Assembly: GCF_019175385.1 (NCBI RefSeq)
Contig: NC_083337.1
Coordinates: forward strand, 168,033,713 to 168,097,712
Reading direction: 5' to 3'
DNA from: Lycium barbarum
Lineage: Eukaryota > Streptophyta > Magnoliopsida > Solanales > Solanaceae
DNA length: 64,000 nucleotides
Every line of letters begins with the position of its first letter. Position 1 is the first letter of the stretch. Positions 35,711 through 46,434 of this stretch are shown here, piece after piece. Below the pieces are notes generated by a model. It searched no databases and had not been told where the DNA came from. It saw nothing but the letters and a program-made list of their open reading frames with translations. The position numbers and the translations under genes were made by a program.

Positions 35711-36701
35711 TAAGGTTTTTACTTAAAACTAATTTTATTCAATATAAGATAAATATTTATTTAATTTTTGTAACCTTTACTTGGACTTCGAACAGCATCT
35801 CGTCCAGGAGACTACCTCATATTCACCACCAAACCCATCTCAGGAGCCTACAGAGCCATCTCAGGAGCCTACTCAGGCGCCCGTTGACATACAAGTTTGA
35901 TTAAATAAATAACATTAATGTATTCAATATAAATAAGAAATGATACTAATATTTATATACTTTTCAGGTTCATCCTTCGGCGCCTGCGGTGGCGACTCTC
36001 GACGAGGAAGAGGTCGAGTTTCCAGACCCAGCTCAGCCTGAGGTTCTGAGCGTGCCAGCGGGACTAGATCCCAAGAAGAAGCACGTTCTAGTTAAGGGCG
36101 CAAGGGGCTAGGGGAAGAGGAGATGATCATGACTTGGAGCGCCCGATTATTAAGAGGAAAAAGGGCGATGGAGACGATGGCGAGGGCGGTGGGGATGGCA
36201 TGAGCCTTAGGCCCAGGGATAGTCTCCAGCATACTACATGTGGGACCCATCCTCGATAGTGTATATACATTAGTGTTGTACAATTTATCGTAAATATTAT
36301 ATATTTTTTTGCATATTTATAAATATTATCCTAGTCTTTATTATTGTTTATAGTTTCACATCCTAAATTGATAATAAAAAAAAACGTGACACATTCGAAA
36401 TAAAGTTAAGCATTAATTTAAAACTAAGACGAAACCCTAAAAGATAAATAACTTAAAGCTAATGACTACAAGTCTTCAAATAAAAAAGGACTTCGAGCAC
36501 TTTTCAACCACTAAAATGACAATCCAAAGTATTGCGTATTCTTGATGTGTTGAGCCTATTTTATTAATTGTACAAATATAACTAGAGTTCTATATAAAAT
36601 ATTGAAGTTCCGGAATCTCAAAGCATGATTAATATACGGCTAAACTACGTAAAAAAGATAAACTACGTAAACAGGAGTGAAAAATGTGAGAAATGGTGGA
36701 T

Positions 36702-36910
36702 TCCTATAACGCAGTAAAATAATGCGTTATAGGTGAGAGAAACTTTTGGATAGCGCAGTATTTTACTGCGTTATAGCACTTAACGGCTCTGTCTCCGTCA
36801 AGTGCTATAGTGCAGTAAAATACTGCGCTAAAGGTACTTTGGTAACCTTTTTTTTGTTGGGGTATTTTGGTTCAAAATGTTTTTTGTGAGAGCATTTTGG
36901 TTCCGGACTC
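36702..36910. repeat. Right terminal inverted repeat of the PMD element
   Basis: Inverted partner of 28327-28535, ending TTTTGGTTCCGGACTC. It contains the same CAGTAAAATA palindromes and the CTTAACGG...CCGTCAAG hairpin with a few substitutions. Confidence 0.9.
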
Positions 36911-36920
36911 CACTTACTTT

Positions 36921-37327
36921 GTACCATGTTGCTTTTTTTTTTAATTAGTACATGTAACCTAACGTGTACGAAATATTAAAGTTTTGAGTTCAACTTTGAT
37001 GCACGGATGCTAGCACATTAAAATCAGTTCAGGTAACAGCCTAGTAAAATAATTTTGATTTTGAAGTTTTTGGGCTTATATATTATTTTACCCTTCATCT
37101 GTGTCTAGCTAGAGCACTAGTGGAAACAACCTCAGCTCGGCGCAGAGGCGGAATCAAAATTTTCAATTTATGAGTTTCAGATTATAATTATTCTTTTTCT
37201 TATTGGATTATTCATAGATTATTTATTATTTATACATATTCAATTTAATGTTTTTGTTAAAAATATAAATATAAAGTTTGAGCTAAAGTTATTAGATTCT
37301 ACTTAATTCATAATTATCACCTACTGG
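36921..37327. other. Intergenic with a truncated MITE
   Basis: AT-rich. GAGGCGGAATCAAAATTTTCAAT (from about 37146) is the start of a common Solanaceae hAT-like MITE also seen near 42500, here without its other end. No gene supported. Confidence 0.45.
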
Positions 37328-38319
37328 TAGAGCTGTCAAAACGGGTCAGCCCAGCCTAACCAAGCCTCGCGAGCCAAGGATTTTGATGGGCTAGGGTGGA
37401 CCGACCTTTCATTTGAAAGGGCCTTAAAATGACCAACCCTAAAAGGGCTGCGGGCAATGACGGGTTAGCCCTTCATTTTTTCATTTTTTTTTATCAGAAA
37501 ATTTCTTTTCAATATAAATTCGAACTTTTAAGTTTACCAGTTTGTTAACATTACTAACATATGATTATAGGAAAGTACATAATTCTACGATAACTTATAG
37601 CATATTCAACACCAATGTAACCTCAAGCACATTTGATCTGTTGATAAAGTTGTCTCAATTAATATCTTCATTTTCGTCTACATTCATATACAAATTTAAT
37701 CAGTGAAACATGATCGAACAACTATATATCAAAATTAATAATATTTAAATTCACTTAAAAATACTACCACTTTGACTATGGGTAAAGCAGTGTAATCGAT
37801 TTTGAGTAGCAACAATTTAAAAGTGTTTGGACATTTTCATGATGAATACAACTTTTACACTCGGTGATTAGAAATTTAGTATTAGGAATTTAATGCTAAA
37901 TAAGTGAAATACTGCGTAAGATACTAAGATTTATTCGGTAATAAATATTCCTTGTTTTTACTTCTTTTTCATAATTTTCTTTTAAATTATATCGCAAAAA
38001 CATGAATGCAACTTCTATACCAACGCTAAATGAGTAAAATATTGTGTAAGATATTAAGACTTATTCGGTAATTACTATTTATAGTTTTTACTTCTTTTTT
38101 CACAATCTTCTTTTAAATTATTAATTTAAATTAAATAGTCTTTTGGTCTACGGTCCGGCCTCGGCCCAACCTCAATCAAGCCTCAAGGGCCAGCGGACTG
38201 ACTTGGACTGGGCTTATAAGGCTCAGCATTAAATGGGCTTAAAAAATCATAACCAACCTACTCAAGTAGCGGGTTGGGCTGGTCTAGCCTTAAGGGCTAA
38301 ACCCGTTTTAACGGCTCTA
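37328..38319. mobile_element. hAT-like non-autonomous element, about 1 kb
   Basis: The left end TAGAGCTGTCAAAACGGG and the right end (inverted) TAGAGCCGTTAAAACGGG match at 16 of 18 bases. The 8-bp flanks CCTACTGG and CCTGTTGG match at six of eight, fitting an old hAT duplication. Subterminal regions repeat CAGCCC/GGCCTTAA-type words. No ORF of transposase type. Confidence 0.75.
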
Positions 38320-38574
38320 CCTGTTGGTCTACAATTCCTTCTTTGGGCTTCTGATAACTAGCCCGTGACTCTAACAGACAAACTTCTTGATGTAATCTCA
38401 TCATAAATGGGCTAAAGGGCCAGGCAAGTTTGTGGCCTGTAGTATTCACTAGTACTATTTTGTTTTGTAAAACTTACACAAATAACTACCTTTTAATAGT
38501 TTCTAACAAGTTATAGCTACAAGTTGAAGATTTACAATTCGTAGCAGCTTTTGGCTGTATTTCAGTTCAATCTC

Positions 38575-39905
38575 GCGTTTTTGAAATACAGTGAAATACA
38601 GCGAAATACAGCGCGGCTGTTGAGTAAAAAACGGCTATATTTATGGCAATAAAATTCTTTTTCAAATTATATGGTAATTTGTATTAATGGTTCCATGATT
38701 CTCGCAAACCTCATGAGGTTCCATTACAGCTAACGTCTATCAATCAAAATCACTTCATTCAAAAGTTTTTGAATTCAAAAAAACTTAGCATCTTCTCTTT
38801 CCTAAAATACAGTAAAATTTTCTTTAATCTTTGAAATTTTTTCAACAATCTGATTCGAGCTAATACACTCTGTAATTCACGAACGAGTGATTTTACATTG
38901 TCGTAGTGAAGAACAGTTGAAAAATTCGATTATCAACAAGGTAATTTTGATTTCCTTCTTTTTTTTAAATACAGTGAAATAAACGAACACATAAAATCGG
39001 GTTGAATAAAAATAAGCTATATTTTTTGAGCAAATTCTTATTTTTCTTTTTAAATGGTAAGTCAAATTAAATCAACCATATTTCACGCATAACGGCTGAT
39101 GTTTCAATAAAATTTCACGTCTTTCTCTCCCCCTATTACTCCATTCCAAATAGAAGTACGCTGAAATATATTGAAATGCACATAATCAATGGCAAAAATA
39201 ATACACCGAAAATATACTGAAATTAGATAAAACACAGTGAAATACACATAATCAATGGCAAAAATAATACACTGAAATACAGTGAAATATACTGAAAATT
39301 AAATATATTGTTTGTTAATACACAGAAATACACTGAAATATACTGAAACATTTTATCAAACACTTGGTGGGCATGAAACTCCACAACTCTCATCAATGAT
39401 GTTTCTACACCAACAACCTATTCTCTTGCTCCTAGATAATGCTACAATATCATATTGATATAATCAATACTATTCTTCATCACTCATAAGATAAACAACA
39501 CCACATGATCAGCAAACATAAGAAGAATTTTCCTCTTCTTTTGGCCCATCCATGGAGATTTAACAAACGAATTGTTATGGCTGAGCTTCGGCCATTGGCT
39601 GGAGATCCTCCACTGCTTTCCTTGTTGGCACTTCCTCCACCACAAACAACAATCACGACAACCACATTTCTTTCTCCAAATTACTCCATTCCAAACTTTT
39701 AGAAATACTTCCAAATACAGAAAAATATACACTGGAATACAATGAAATATGGTTGATTGTTTAAGAAATATAAAATTGTAGTATGTGTATATACAATGGA
39801 ATACAATAAAATATATCAGAAACTGTTTAATAAATTAGAAATACATTAAAATACAACGAAATATACTGAAATAGTACACTGAAATATACTCAAACATTTT
39901 ATCAA
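38575..39905. repeat. Degenerate GAAATACAGTGAAATA repeat block
   Basis: Scattered runs of GAAATACAGTGAAATA / ACTGAAATATACTGAAA units (38580-38620, 39170-39350, 39715-39895). A longer segment is duplicated: TTATCAAACACTTGGTGGGCATGAA at about 39352 recurs at about 39899 with few changes, both followed by CTCCACAACTCTCATCA. Open frames inside it have no recognisable product. Confidence 0.7.
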
Positions 39906-41133
39906 ACACTTGGTGGACATGAAGCTCCACAACTCTCATCAGAGGTGGAGTATGCGTTGGATTCATACCAGAGGGGCGGTAGAATAGCGCCATTATCAGT
40001 GAGAGAAGGGAATTAGCAATATTTTACAAATCATCATCGCCTCTTTCAAGCCACCGATTATACTCACCAGGCACCAGCACCACTTCCACCAACTCCACCG
40101 GCAGCATTCAATGCTCAGGCGGAAGCATTAAAAAAAAAAAACCTTTGAACGATATGTAACAACAATGAAGAAATTGCACGGATTGCCCTTCAAAAGGAGC
40201 TGAACTTTAATTTTTGCATTTCAAATGCCAAATAAGTTGTTTATAATACTCCCTCTGTTAAAACAGATCTGGGAGTGAGATAGGTAACAGAGAGAGAGAA
40301 AGAGAAGGGTGAGAGAGATAAAGAGAGGGGTGAGATCTCATGGACCGTGTATTTAGGGATAGAATAGCTAATGGACCGTTTATTTAGGAGATGATGAAAC
40401 AAAGTAATTGAAATATAGTTGGGTAGCTATGAAATGTAATTTTAGAATAATATAGCTGCTAAAATTAAATATTAAATAAGCTAGTTATTATTCATAATTA
40501 AGTTTTAGGGATAACCATGGCAAGTAAATTTTCCTTTTGTTTTCTATTACAGAAACAATAGAAAGTTAAAAGTAAAATAAAAGAATTAGACAAGGAACTA
40601 TAAAGAAATTTTATTTCTTCTGATGTATTAAATACATGAAATGAAAAGAAAGTTAACTATTTTTATATATGCAAGAGTTTGCCCTTGTAGAAGAGCCAAT
40701 TCCATTTTTCTTCAACTCCAAATTAAATAGGCAATGACCTTGCAATATTGTCAATGGTCACTTCCTTTCAAAAATGTCAAATGGCCTTTTAAGTTTTAAT
40801 AATCAAATGACCAACTTAAGAGGCGAAAAAAAAAATAGCTTGCTAGATCTTATTACTTTAGAAATGTACATTCACATTTTAATATTATTTGCATGACTTC
40901 TCTTGAATGTCCGCTAATTATTCGACAATATATCTCGTAAAAAATCCTAATAAAAGAAAAGGAATTCATGAATATGGCAACACATTTTGTTAGCTCTCTC
41001 ATTGAGAACCTACTAGGAAAATCTAGTACTCCTTTAAGACAAGACTTTAGAAATGTACATTCACATTTTAATAGCGAAGGAGACTGACATTTTGTATTGA
41101 ATTATTTAATTATCTTATCATAAGTAGTATATC
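39906..41133. other. Intergenic, repeat-rich
   Basis: Holds a GCACGGATTGCCCTTCAAA repeat fragment (about 40178, also at 57434), a GA-rich tract (40285-40335) and a 30-bp direct repeat CTTTAGAAATGTACATTCAC (about 40856 and 41046). No gene supported. Confidence 0.5.
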
Positions 41134-41199
41134 AATTGCTCATCCTTGTTCGTCTTAACAAGGTGCGCACCTCGTTAGGACAAACAAGAATGAGCAATT
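41134..41199. repeat. 66-bp spacerless imperfect palindrome
   Basis: Two 33-bp arms meet at GGTGC|GCACC (41166/41167). Four mismatches are all transitions. The outer ends read AATTGCTCAT and ATGAGCAATT. Confidence 0.9.
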
Positions 41200-42066
41200 C
41201 CACGCAGAGCAGCCAGCGAAAACTAGCATGGAAGCATCGGAAGAACACTTTCCCCAATAAAAGGACTCCTATGTATTTCTCCGACATACACATTTTTTAT
41301 ATATATTTTTTTCTATTGCATTGGAAGAAAAAGAAAATAAAAGAGAAAAGATGATAGTGAAAATTGAATCATTATTTTCTGTGATATACTCTCACCAATG
41401 CCATTACTATTAATTAGAGTATTTACTAATTGGTGATTCAACATCCATGCATGCCGTAGTCGTCTCATACTATACGTTTAATCATTCATTAAAGTACTGA
41501 ACAAGACCTTATCAAATTGTGTGATATTCAATCAAAGTAATTTTGGACTTTAATAAGAAAGAAATAAAGAGAGAAAGCACCGACCAAATTCCATGAAAAT
41601 GTCAAACCTTACTTCACTCTTACTCCACAAATTCCACATGCTAGGGACCTAGGTATGAGCACATATATACAAATTAAATAAGTTATACTAGTCTTCATCT
41701 TTGATTATTTTTTTCCTCGTTTGAAATTTCTACCCTTTCCGTTTCATATATGGTGGCATAAGCATTTGACTGAAAATTGAGTTATAAAAAGAAAAACAGA
41801 TTTTTTGCATATATTATAAGTATCCATAGAACTTAAGTTTTAAGAATGCCACTAAGGGTAAAAATATGTATAAAGTTTGAAGTAAAAAATTTCTAAATAT
41901 AGAATTGTTGGCTTCATTCTAACTTTTCGACTAGATTAAAAAAAAAGAGTATCATATAAAATGAAACAGACAAGCAGTCAAAATGCTAGCACTTCATTAC
42001 TTAACAAGTACTCCAGCTACATTAACAACATAACAAAATTACCAAGAGCTAGCTATTATAATTAGT
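41200..42066. other. Intergenic, LBD 3' side
   Basis: AT-rich. A degenerate MITE with inverted ends TTTCCGTTTCATATATGGTGG and GTATCATATAAAATGAAAC lies at about 41736-41970. The LBD 3' UTR lies next to 42066. Confidence 0.45.
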
Positions 42067-43285
42067 TTATGTCCAGAGAGACTCTCTCTTTACAGGGTCT
42101 TGCATTATAGAACTGCTAGAAGATGCAAAGCTTAGGTACTGCTGCAGATTATTATTGAAGTTATTATTATTAATCGAGTTATTATTACTTGTTGAAAATG
42201 GTGATTTATCTTCTGGTTCCATTAGAGTTGTTGGCAAACTTGGAACAGGTTCTTGCTGCATCTGGATACATAGTATCTCTGCTTGGGCTACAGCCAATTG
42301 CATTTGTAACTGAGATACTTGATTTTGTAGAAAAGAGATGGCACCTACACATCCATATACAGGGTCTCTAACTCTTGCATTTGCTTCATACACCAAACTG
42401 CTAACTGCATCTGCTCTCTGTTGTATTGGAAGTTCCTGAAATATAAATGTAAACCAAGAAAAGGATGTTTAAAAATTGTAGCATACATATATAACTAGTA
42501 ATGGCGGAATTAAGATTTTCACTAATAAGGGGATTCACAATATAAAAAAGTAAACCCCAAAAAAGCCAAGAGGATTCAACATCTACTATATATACATAAA
42601 AAATAAGTTTGACCATATATATATATATAATTTTAATTTTCCGCGAAAGTAATTCACATGAACCCTTGTGCCCCTAGCTTTGCCTCTATATATAACATGA
42701 AGAAACCGCCCCTCTATATGACCATTTGGCATCGAATTTTTGGTCATATCAAGTTCATTTTTGGTTTTATGCGGTATTTGAAACCTACTAACCAACTAAT
42801 CCAGATTTGCTCTGTAAGGACACCAAAAGGTGAAGCACTCCTTGCCAGGTCATTTTCATGACTTGAACCTATGACATCTAGTTAAGGATAGATGGGATCT
42901 ACATTTCAAGTTCAGAAAATACTTCTAAAGCGTTTTAATTTTTCTGACTACTTCAACAATGGTTTTGGATAAATTTAAGGTTTCTTTTTTTAAGAAAAGG
43001 TTACATATCCTACTTGCAAACTCACAAAGGGTTTCTTCATTCTTGTTCTTTTGGGTTGGTGTACTACATTACTCATAAGAAGGATTTGTTTTTTTTTTTG
43101 TAAAGGGTGAGAAGAAAGAGAAGTACCTGCAACATCTTGCTAACATTGCTAGAACCAAACACCTTGTGAACAATGGCAAACTTGTGGGGATCATCAGGAG
43201 GGAAGTAAGGGGCAAAGATGCAGTCCTTGGCGCAACGACGCCTTAACAATTTGCAAGAAGCACAAGGAGAACTTCCTGTTCCCAT
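42067..43285 (-). CDS. LOB-domain transcription factor, LBD12-like
   Basis: Plant-specific nuclear DNA-binding protein of class I, of the kind that shapes organ boundaries. Exon 1 is 43285-43127 and exon 2 is 42435-42067, with GT-AG borders, phase 0 and 175 residues. The zinc-finger-like CX2CX6CX3C block is CASCKLLRRRCAKDC at residues 8-22. The GAS block FAIVHKVFGSSNVSKML follows. A leucine-zipper-like coil GAISFLQNQVSQLQMQLAVAQAEI ends the domain. The tail is variable and rich in Asn and Ser. The intron position after KMLQ is typical for the family. The intron contains a GGCGGAATTAAGATTTTCAC hAT-like MITE. No lesion is seen. Confidence 0.94.
42496..42695. mobile_element. hAT-like MITE in the LBD intron
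   Basis: AATGGCGGAATTAAGATTTTCACTAATAAGGGG begins a common Solanaceae family, ending near CCCCTAGCTTTGCCTC. The inverted ends are diverged. Boundaries are approximate. Confidence 0.5.
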
Positions 43286-43395
43286 TTTAGTGCCAAAAAG
43301 ACAACTTGAACAAAGAGAATGAGAATTAAGGAAGAGAGATATGATATTGTAGTAGCTAGGACAAAGTGTAGTTTGGAAGAGAATGAGCTGAGAAC

Positions 43396-43404
43396 CTATT
43401 TATA
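43396..43404 (-). promoter_or_regulatory. Probable TATA box of the LBD gene
   Basis: TATAAATAG on the minus strand, about 110 bases upstream of the LBD start codon. Confidence 0.6.
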
Positions 43405-44430
43405 ATGCTTTAGAAGGAGTTACTGTTGTATAGAATGCATTAATAAATAAAATATTATGGACACTTAGACAGAGTTATTTAATACCTGTGCTGGAGAGAG
43501 CTAGTAGCAGGTATCTCATGAAATTAGTCGAGGTACACGCAAGCACATGGTTGGAGCTAGGGGGAGGAACATCCAAACCCTCTTCACCAGAAAATTACAT
43601 TGTGTGCCAATTACACTCCCCTTGGCTACTACGTGCATGTATAAATTTTGTTATTCTCTTAATTCCTCGGTAGAAATTCTGTCTCTACCACTAGGTGAAA
43701 GCTGGCCCGAATACCACGCATATAAAAAAATATTGTGGACACTTCCAATCCTAAGGTCCGTTAAATATTAATCATGTAAAATTGGCATCATAAAGTTGGA
43801 TTTTCACGGATTTAGAAAACAAAACATTTCGAGCTTCATTTTGTTACTCTTTGAGTTAGTTTAAGTACAATTAATAAAGAAAAAAGAGAATTAAGGGTGA
43901 GAGGTTGTACATATATGTCCACCGCCAAGATGCGTTAAAGGTTGGCAACTAATAATTCAGTTTGATCAATTTCCACGTTATTGTTTGACTCGTATGTATA
44001 TTTGAGAGATCTATACTTATAGCTATATACTAGTAGTAATAAATAATGAAGGTTGCAAATGAAATGTTTTTAAAGAATAGTAGAAGACGTGTTTTTTAAA
44101 GACTAGAGTACTAGATAAGACAAGGGCAATAAATTCATGGGAGAACAACTAGGGTTAGGGTTTATCAAAATGGTGAGTAACGATGCAAAAACCCTAGCCC
44201 CGAGCAAGAGCAAAAGATGAGCTCGACGTGAATGTTTGTTGGCGGACATTCACATAGAAACATAAATTTTTTGTTAGTGACTATGTCTTTCGTCTTTCTT
44301 GTAAACCGCCATACTCCTTGGATGAAAATTGGGAACAAATTGCCTAGAGTTAACCTTTAAGAAACTAAACATAAGTATTTCTTAAGATTATCATTGTTAT
44401 TATTATTATTATTAATATTATTATTATTTT
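43405..44430. other. Upstream of LBD, intergenic
   Basis: No gene or clear transposon end found. It ends in a TTA/ATT microsatellite (about 44393-44428). Confidence 0.4.
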
Positions 44431-44702
44431 CTCCGTCCTAATTTATGTGATATTTGTTTTTTGATATTCAAACTATATAAACATTGACCAACATTTCAAA
44501 ATGTATTTTCATCATATTGACATGATAAGAGTCGCAGCTCATCATATTGACATGATAAGAGTCGTAGCTCATCATATTTTTCGTATAATTTTTAGATATT
44601 TGAATTTTAATTTTAAAATATTAAACAATCCAACTTATCCCCAACGATTAGTCAAATTGACTCCGGGAAAACGAAAAGTACCACATTAATTGAGATGGAG
44701 GA
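44431..44702. mobile_element. Stowaway-like MITE with an internal 30-bp tandem pair
   Basis: The ends CTCCGTCCTAATTTATGTG and CACATTAATTGAGATGGAG are inverted copies. Inside, the 30-bp unit 44511-44540 is repeated at 44541-44570 with one mismatch. Confidence 0.65.
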
Positions 44703-44738
44703 TGTACTATATATTCACGATGGTGTAAATAATTATAA

Positions 44739-45137
44739 GGGTGTTTGCTTAATGTTATAAGCTGGCCAAACTGGTTTATAAGCATTTTTTTAAAAAAAAT
44801 TATCTACGCGTTTGGTGAATATATTAAAAGTGTTTATAATTGTTCCAAAACCAGTTATACGCCATAAGTTGATCATCTCTAACTTATGGTTTTATGATTT
44901 AGAAGCACTTTTTGTTTGACTAAACCTTTTACAATGTCCTCATTAACTTTTGTAATCTTCGAAATACTAGTCTTAAACCCTATATAACTCTTAATTATAT
45001 GTTTTGATATTTCTGTCATTCGACCTTTTTAATGTAAAATAATTTTAGATTTATGTCTTTTGTAAATAGCTCTAAGGACATCTTAGTTATTTTAAGAAAA
45101 AGTGTTTCTCAACAGTTTTTCACCAAACACACTAATG
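44739..45137. mobile_element. TIR element with GTGTTTG ends
   Basis: AGGGTGTTTGCTTAATGTTATAAG on the left and a right end of the TTTTTCACCAAACACAC kind suggest a foldback-type non-autonomous element. Inner ACTGGTTTATAAG / CCAGTTATACGCCATAAG words support it. The right boundary is approximate. Confidence 0.4.
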
Positions 45138-45892
45138 CATATTTTCAATTTAGCATTTCTTTCCAAATATGTGGACTAATTGCAAAATCAACTTGCAAAA
45201 GTTGGTAAATGACTTGCTACCGTCGTAAAAAAAACATTAATAGTGTAAAAGCTTTTTACATTCTCAGTTATATATAATACACCTAAATCCTTCATATATT
45301 TCCTTTTTTCCTTTCACCCTCCAGCCAACCCACCTCCCCTGCTTTTTTTTTTTTTTTTAAAAAAAGGACAAATTGATGTTACCAGAAAACATGAGTCATC
45401 AACAAATTTTTTAGTAGGCAAAAGAAGCCCGAGTAAGACAATTACTAGTGTATTGAAAACTCAAAATACTAATTGAACATCGGCGCAAATCAAGTGGGGA
45501 AACTTTTTTTTTCTTTTCTAATTTTCCACATTTTGACAATTTAAGGTTTAATTTGTGTCGATTGACTTGTCCTCCGTCAACGAACATTATTTTGACATTA
45601 ATAAGAAATTGTTTAGGCTGCAAACCATGTGTTTACGCTGTTTAATCTATAAAATATGACGTGCTTAAGACAAATTCCAAGCTTAATAATCAGCCCATAT
45701 AATCAAATACACGTCCAGCATTTAATTTCTTCTCATGTATGATGTATAGTAAAGGCTGGAAAAGCCATCAGTCACCTCTACATATACGAAATGTTATTTT
45801 TGAGAATATTTCGCAGAACTATTTAATTGAGCTAAAATCTTGTTGATCCGATAGATTCGTTTTTCCAAGTTTAAAGAGAGGGTGTGTGCACT

Positions 45893-46434
45893 CTTATTAG
45901 ATGTTTGGACATGCGATTTCATCTCATGAGATGAAATCTCAAATCATCCAAAAAGGCATGATTTTGGATTTCAAATCATAATTTCAAAATTTTAAATGAA
46001 AAACTTGACCCATAAGTTTATATTTTGTAAAAAAAGACTCATAAGTTGGTAGATATTTTTAACAATTACTCCCACCAACCTCATTAACTTCTACTAACCG
46101 TTATTTATGTTTGTACCATGTGAGTGGATTATATTAAAGGGTAGTTACATTACTATTCATGTTAAATTTTCCTTTTGTTTGAACTAAAGTTTAATCAATT
46201 GTTGTTGTATTTTTTAGAAGACCTTCTAGTAGCGTATTAATTTTATTATGAACTATGGCTTGCTCATGTGGTAAGATTGTATAAGAATTGAGAAAGTTTG
46301 ATAGTTTTCACAACTTAAGGGGTTTTTATGTCTATAAGAAAATATACAACTTAAGAAATCCAAATTACATGTCCAAACATGATTTCATCTCATGGTTTCA
46401 AATCATGTCTAAACCAAACGACTCCTAAAGTTTC
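45893..46434. mobile_element. TIR element with TGTTTGGACATG / CATGTCCAAACA
   Basis: GTTTGGACATGCGATTTCATCTCATG at the left faces inverted GATTTCATCTCATG and CATGTCTAAACCAAAC words at the right. A familiar non-autonomous plant family. The middle does not code. Confidence 0.5.

Larger units (their letters stand above)
29727..36257 (+). pseudogene. Plant mobile domain (PMD, MAIN/PP7-long-form-like) gene, broken
   Basis: The PMD is found in MAIN/MAIL1 proteins and in many transposon-carried genes. Exons read 29727-30539, 30626-30793 and 30880-30964, then (after a solo LTR) from 34312. Domain hallmarks are RVRPRRLQRAW, WRPETDTFYL, GEATITLQDVEVLFGL, GGILFPNSSG, LAYLYRCLCRAS, RVLRQFGHTQ and HYMRWYHQITRRLIGNP. 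A one-base frame change near 34447 separates TIGLPL from DDDFLAFMDVQ. The splice phase at 34653 does not fit the next exon (34743 on). A further frame change lies near 35075. The C-terminal part is Gly/Arg-rich and then built of repeated small exons, ending in a basic KRKKGDGDD segment. It cannot make a full protein now. Start codon: the ATG at 29727 precedes MDPNVPPGP, typical of the family. Confidence 0.85.
28327..36910. mobile_element. 8.6-kb Mutator-like TIR element carrying a plant mobile domain gene
   Basis: The 209-bp terminal inverted repeats (28327-28535 and 36702-36910) begin GAGTC-GGAACCAAAAT and are roughly 90% alike by eye. The 10-bp duplication CACTTACTTT flanks the element exactly (28317-28326 and 36911-36920), in the range of Mutator-like elements. 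I see no transposase. The cargo is a PMD gene (29727-36257), now broken. A 3342-bp solo LTR sits inside. The TIRs contain several ATAACGCAGTAAAATACTGCG palindromes. The Mutator assignment is inferred from TIR length and duplication length. Confidence 0.85.
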
